Source: Evansella clarkii (lineage in GTDB: Bacteria > Bacillota > Bacilli > Bacillales > Salisediminibacteriaceae). Taken from it: DNA of 64,000 bases. Positions 63,352-64,000 of this stretch are shown one piece after another. Under the pieces are notes generated by a model, which did not search any database, had not been told where the DNA came from, and saw only the letters and a list, made by a program, of their open reading frames with translations. Position 1 is the first letter of the stretch. Each line of letters begins with the position of its first letter. Location of the stretch: positions 4,904,072 to 4,968,071 of the forward strand of contig NZ_KV917376.1 of NCBI RefSeq assembly GCF_002019695.1. The letters run 5' to 3'. A program made the translations under genes and the position numbers.

Positions 63352-63912
63352 ATGTCCGAGTTTGATGATTATTCCTGTATACAGAGTGCACTTCAGGGTG
63401 ATGATATGGCGTTCCACCAGTTAATCGACCATTATTATTTGACTGTAGAAAGGTTTGCAAGACAGATAGGTGTCCGGGAGGAGGATCTCCAGGATGTCAC
63501 CCAGGAAGTTTTTATAAAAGTCTTTCGATTTCTCCATAAGTATTCCAGGGGAAAATTCAGTACTTGGCTGTACAGCGTGACCCTGAATGTGTCAAAAGAC
63601 TATTTCCGGAAACAAAAACGGGAAAAGGCGAAAATTGATAAAACAATAAACAGTTCCCCTGAAACATTTTACACAGAAAATACCGATCTTACTGATGATG
63701 CACGGATATTACATAAATCCATACAGATTCTGGATGAAAAATACCGTGTGCCTATCGCCTTATTTTATTTTCAGGAAGCTTCTATAAAAGATATATCAGC
63801 CATTATGAACCTAAGCGAAAGCACAGTAAAAACGAGGCTGAAAAGAGGAAAAGAAAAGCTGAAGGCATCACTGGAAAAAGGAGGCCGTATGTATGAGCGA
63901 GAAGCGTTTTGA
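63352..63912 (+). CDS. ECF RNA polymerase sigma factor
   Basis: A 186-residue extracytoplasmic-function sigma factor. Region 2 spans about residues 25-90 (DLQDVTQEVFIKVFRFLHKY, then FSTWLYSVTLNVSKDYFRK) and region 4 about 125-180 (IALFYFQEASIKDISAIMNL, then SESTVKTRLKRGKEKL). The ATG at 63352 follows GAGGAGG with nine bases between. The next frame overlaps its end and starts like an anti-sigma factor. Which ECF group it belongs to (SigW, SigV, SigY or YlaC type) cannot be told. Confidence 0.9.
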   Translation: MSEFDDYSCIQSALQGDDMAFHQLIDHYYLTVERFARQIGVREEDLQDVTQEVFIKVFRFLHKYSRGKFSTWLYSVTLNVSKDYFRKQKREKAKIDKTINSSPETFYTENTDLTDDARILHKSIQILDEKYRVPIALFYFQEASIKDISAIMNLSESTVKTRLKRGKEKLKASLEKGGRMYEREAF

Positions 63913-64000
63913 CGAAGGGATCATGGAACTTAAAAATAAATACAATCAATCGAGACCAGTAAGTTCACCTTCAGACATATTCCAGGCTGTCCAGGCATCC
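63893..64000 (+). CDS. Probable anti-sigma factor, N-terminal part (cut by window edge)
   Basis: The first 36 codons of a gene that overlaps the sigma factor end by 20 bp. The start ATG has GGAGG eight bases upstream. The visible sequence is charged and cytoplasmic-looking (MSEKRFDEGIMELKNKYN). Identity is inferred only from the overlap with an ECF sigma gene. Confidence 0.6.
   Translation, partial: MSEKRFDEGIMELKNKYNQSRPVSSPSDIFQAVQAS

Overview
The window looks like chromosomal DNA of a low-to-mid GC, endospore-forming member of the Bacillaceae, perhaps an alkaliphilic or halotolerant genus such as Evansella or Salipaludibacillus (the genus is a guess from general gene character). Sporulation genes include spo0B, an alpha/beta SASP and a yheA-E-like spore-coat cluster. 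Most genes have strong Bacillus-type ribosome binding sites, and many gene blocks match the Bacillus subtilis order. No rRNA, tRNA, CRISPR array, prophage or defence island was seen. There is one complete IS3-family element.

Layout. 1-2.7 kb: obg (cut by the window edge), spo0B and, directly upstream on the same strand, a soluble sporulation-type histidine kinase. 2.9-3.9 kb: a divergent ureohydrolase (agmatinase-like) with a Cys at a metal-ligand position. 4.2-10 kb: hemE-hemH-hemY and pbpF. 10-13.5 kb: a DJ-1/PfpI protein, ccdA and an M20 amidohydrolase. 13.5-15.2 kb: the IS3-family element, apparently inserted in the loop of a terminator. 15.2-23.3 kb: ecsC-ecsB-ecsA, an MFS transporter, hit, serC, yhaH-like, hpr/scoC and a DUF3267-like protein. 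23.4-33.4 kb: a YpmS-like protein, small proteins, yhaM, a CssRS-like two-component system, yhaN, yhaO and an LSm-like protein. 34-45.3 kb: a thioesterase, yhaX-like phosphatase, a 52-bp minisatellite, yheA, yheB, four ATP-grasp YheC/YheD-type genes, yheE-like and a PucR/YxkF-like regulator. 45.8-47.6 kb: MsmX/UgpC-type ATPase, a zinc-ribbon protein and a SASP. 47.9-55.5 kb: a complete leucine/isovalerate degradation operon ending in a 3-oxoacid CoA-transferase. 55.7-61 kb: nadB-nadC-nadA divergent from nifS-niaR. 61.4-64 kb: a second CcdA-like protein, an RsbR-type STAS protein, and an ECF sigma factor with the start of its probable anti-sigma factor.

How the genes work together. HemE, HemH and HemY form the late haem branch used by Gram-positive bacteria. 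The acyl-CoA dehydrogenase, biotin carboxylase, biotin carrier, HMG-CoA lyase, enoyl-CoA hydratase, carboxyltransferase and CoA-transferase form one pathway from a branched acyl-CoA to acetyl-CoA and acetoacetate. NadB, NadA and NadC make nicotinate mononucleotide; NifS probably matures the NadA cluster and NiaR represses the locus. EcsAB, CssRS and ScoC all touch secretion and protease control.

The most unusual part is non-coding. A structured element of about 159 bp occurs twice in opposite orientation, once directly upstream of yheB and once directly upstream of the fourth ATP-grasp gene, bracketing the other three ATP-grasp genes. A 52-bp tandem array with an internal hairpin lies next to yheA. 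At least four further dispersed intergenic repeat families are visible, two of them with two copies here.
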